From Vermiculatibacterium agrestimuris (GTDB lineage: Bacteria; Bacillota; Clostridia; Oscillospirales; Oscillospiraceae): 20,597 nt of DNA. A model generated the notes under the pieces. It worked only from the letters and a program-made list of their open reading frames with translations, did no database searches and was not told the origin of the DNA. The first letter of the stretch is position 1. Each line of letters opens with the position of its first letter. The DNA is taken from assembly GCF_943193085.1 (NCBI RefSeq), contig NZ_CALPCU010000031.1:1-20597 (forward strand), given 5' to 3'. This document shows positions 20,591-20,597 of this stretch, in pieces. The position numbers and the translations under genes were made by a program.

Positions 20591-20597
20591 GCTCTGT

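Overview
The window looks like a high-GC Firmicute, most likely a gut clostridium of the Oscillospiraceae (Flavonifractor/Lawsonibacter type). This is an inference from strong AGGAGG-type ribosome binding sites, TTGACA/TATAAT promoters, lipobox lipoproteins, GC-rich codon use and gene content (TRAP plus ABC sugar uptake, KduI/KduD, DUF624, ECF sigma/anti-sigma pairs). No rRNA, tRNA, CRISPR array or intact transposon was seen.

Layout. (1) Positions 1-5933 hold a sugar-utilisation module. On the minus strand an N-acylglucosamine 2-epimerase-like gene and an RpiR regulator form one unit (promoter 3742-3770). An ABC sugar-binding lipoprotein follows with its own promoter (1510-1538). Its permeases would lie beyond the left edge, which is marked by an 18-G tract inside an inverted repeat. 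Divergently, an unusual ROK-like kinase and an SGNH esterase are transcribed on the plus strand. The two minus-strand promoters share a 12-base A/T motif that may be the RpiR operator. (2) Positions 6020-7560 are a visibly AT-rich island. It contains one intact and one truncated flavodoxin-like FMN reductase, a divergent HxlR regulator, and two decayed gene ends: a possible XRE regulator tail and a possible Phd-type antitoxin head. (3) Positions 7586-12095 hold a membrane-anchored anti-sigma-like protein with its ECF sigma factor (and a likely autoregulatory ECF promoter), a secreted nuclease lipoprotein, a DUF624 membrane protein and an unrecognised cytoplasmic protein. (4) Positions 12057-20597 hold a ten-gene minus-strand hexuronate operon. 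In transcription order it encodes TRAP small and large permeases, a 2-hydroxyacid dehydrogenase, a zinc alcohol dehydrogenase, KduD, a VOC protein, KduI, a gluconate 5-dehydrogenase-like SDR, KDG kinase and KDPG aldolase, and it ends at a strong hairpin terminator.

How the genes fit together. The TRAP system would import an unsaturated or oxidised uronate. KduI and KduD convert 4-deoxy-5-ketouronate to 2-keto-3-deoxygluconate (KDG), KdgK phosphorylates it, and Eda splits KDPG to pyruvate and glyceraldehyde 3-phosphate. The three further oxidoreductases suggest a second entry substrate, such as an aldonate or keto-uronate, feeding the same KDG trunk. The left module would import and epimerise/phosphorylate a second sugar, possibly an N-acyl hexosamine with O-acyl groups removed by the esterase. 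No polysaccharide lyase or glycoside hydrolase is present, so the polymer source is unknown.
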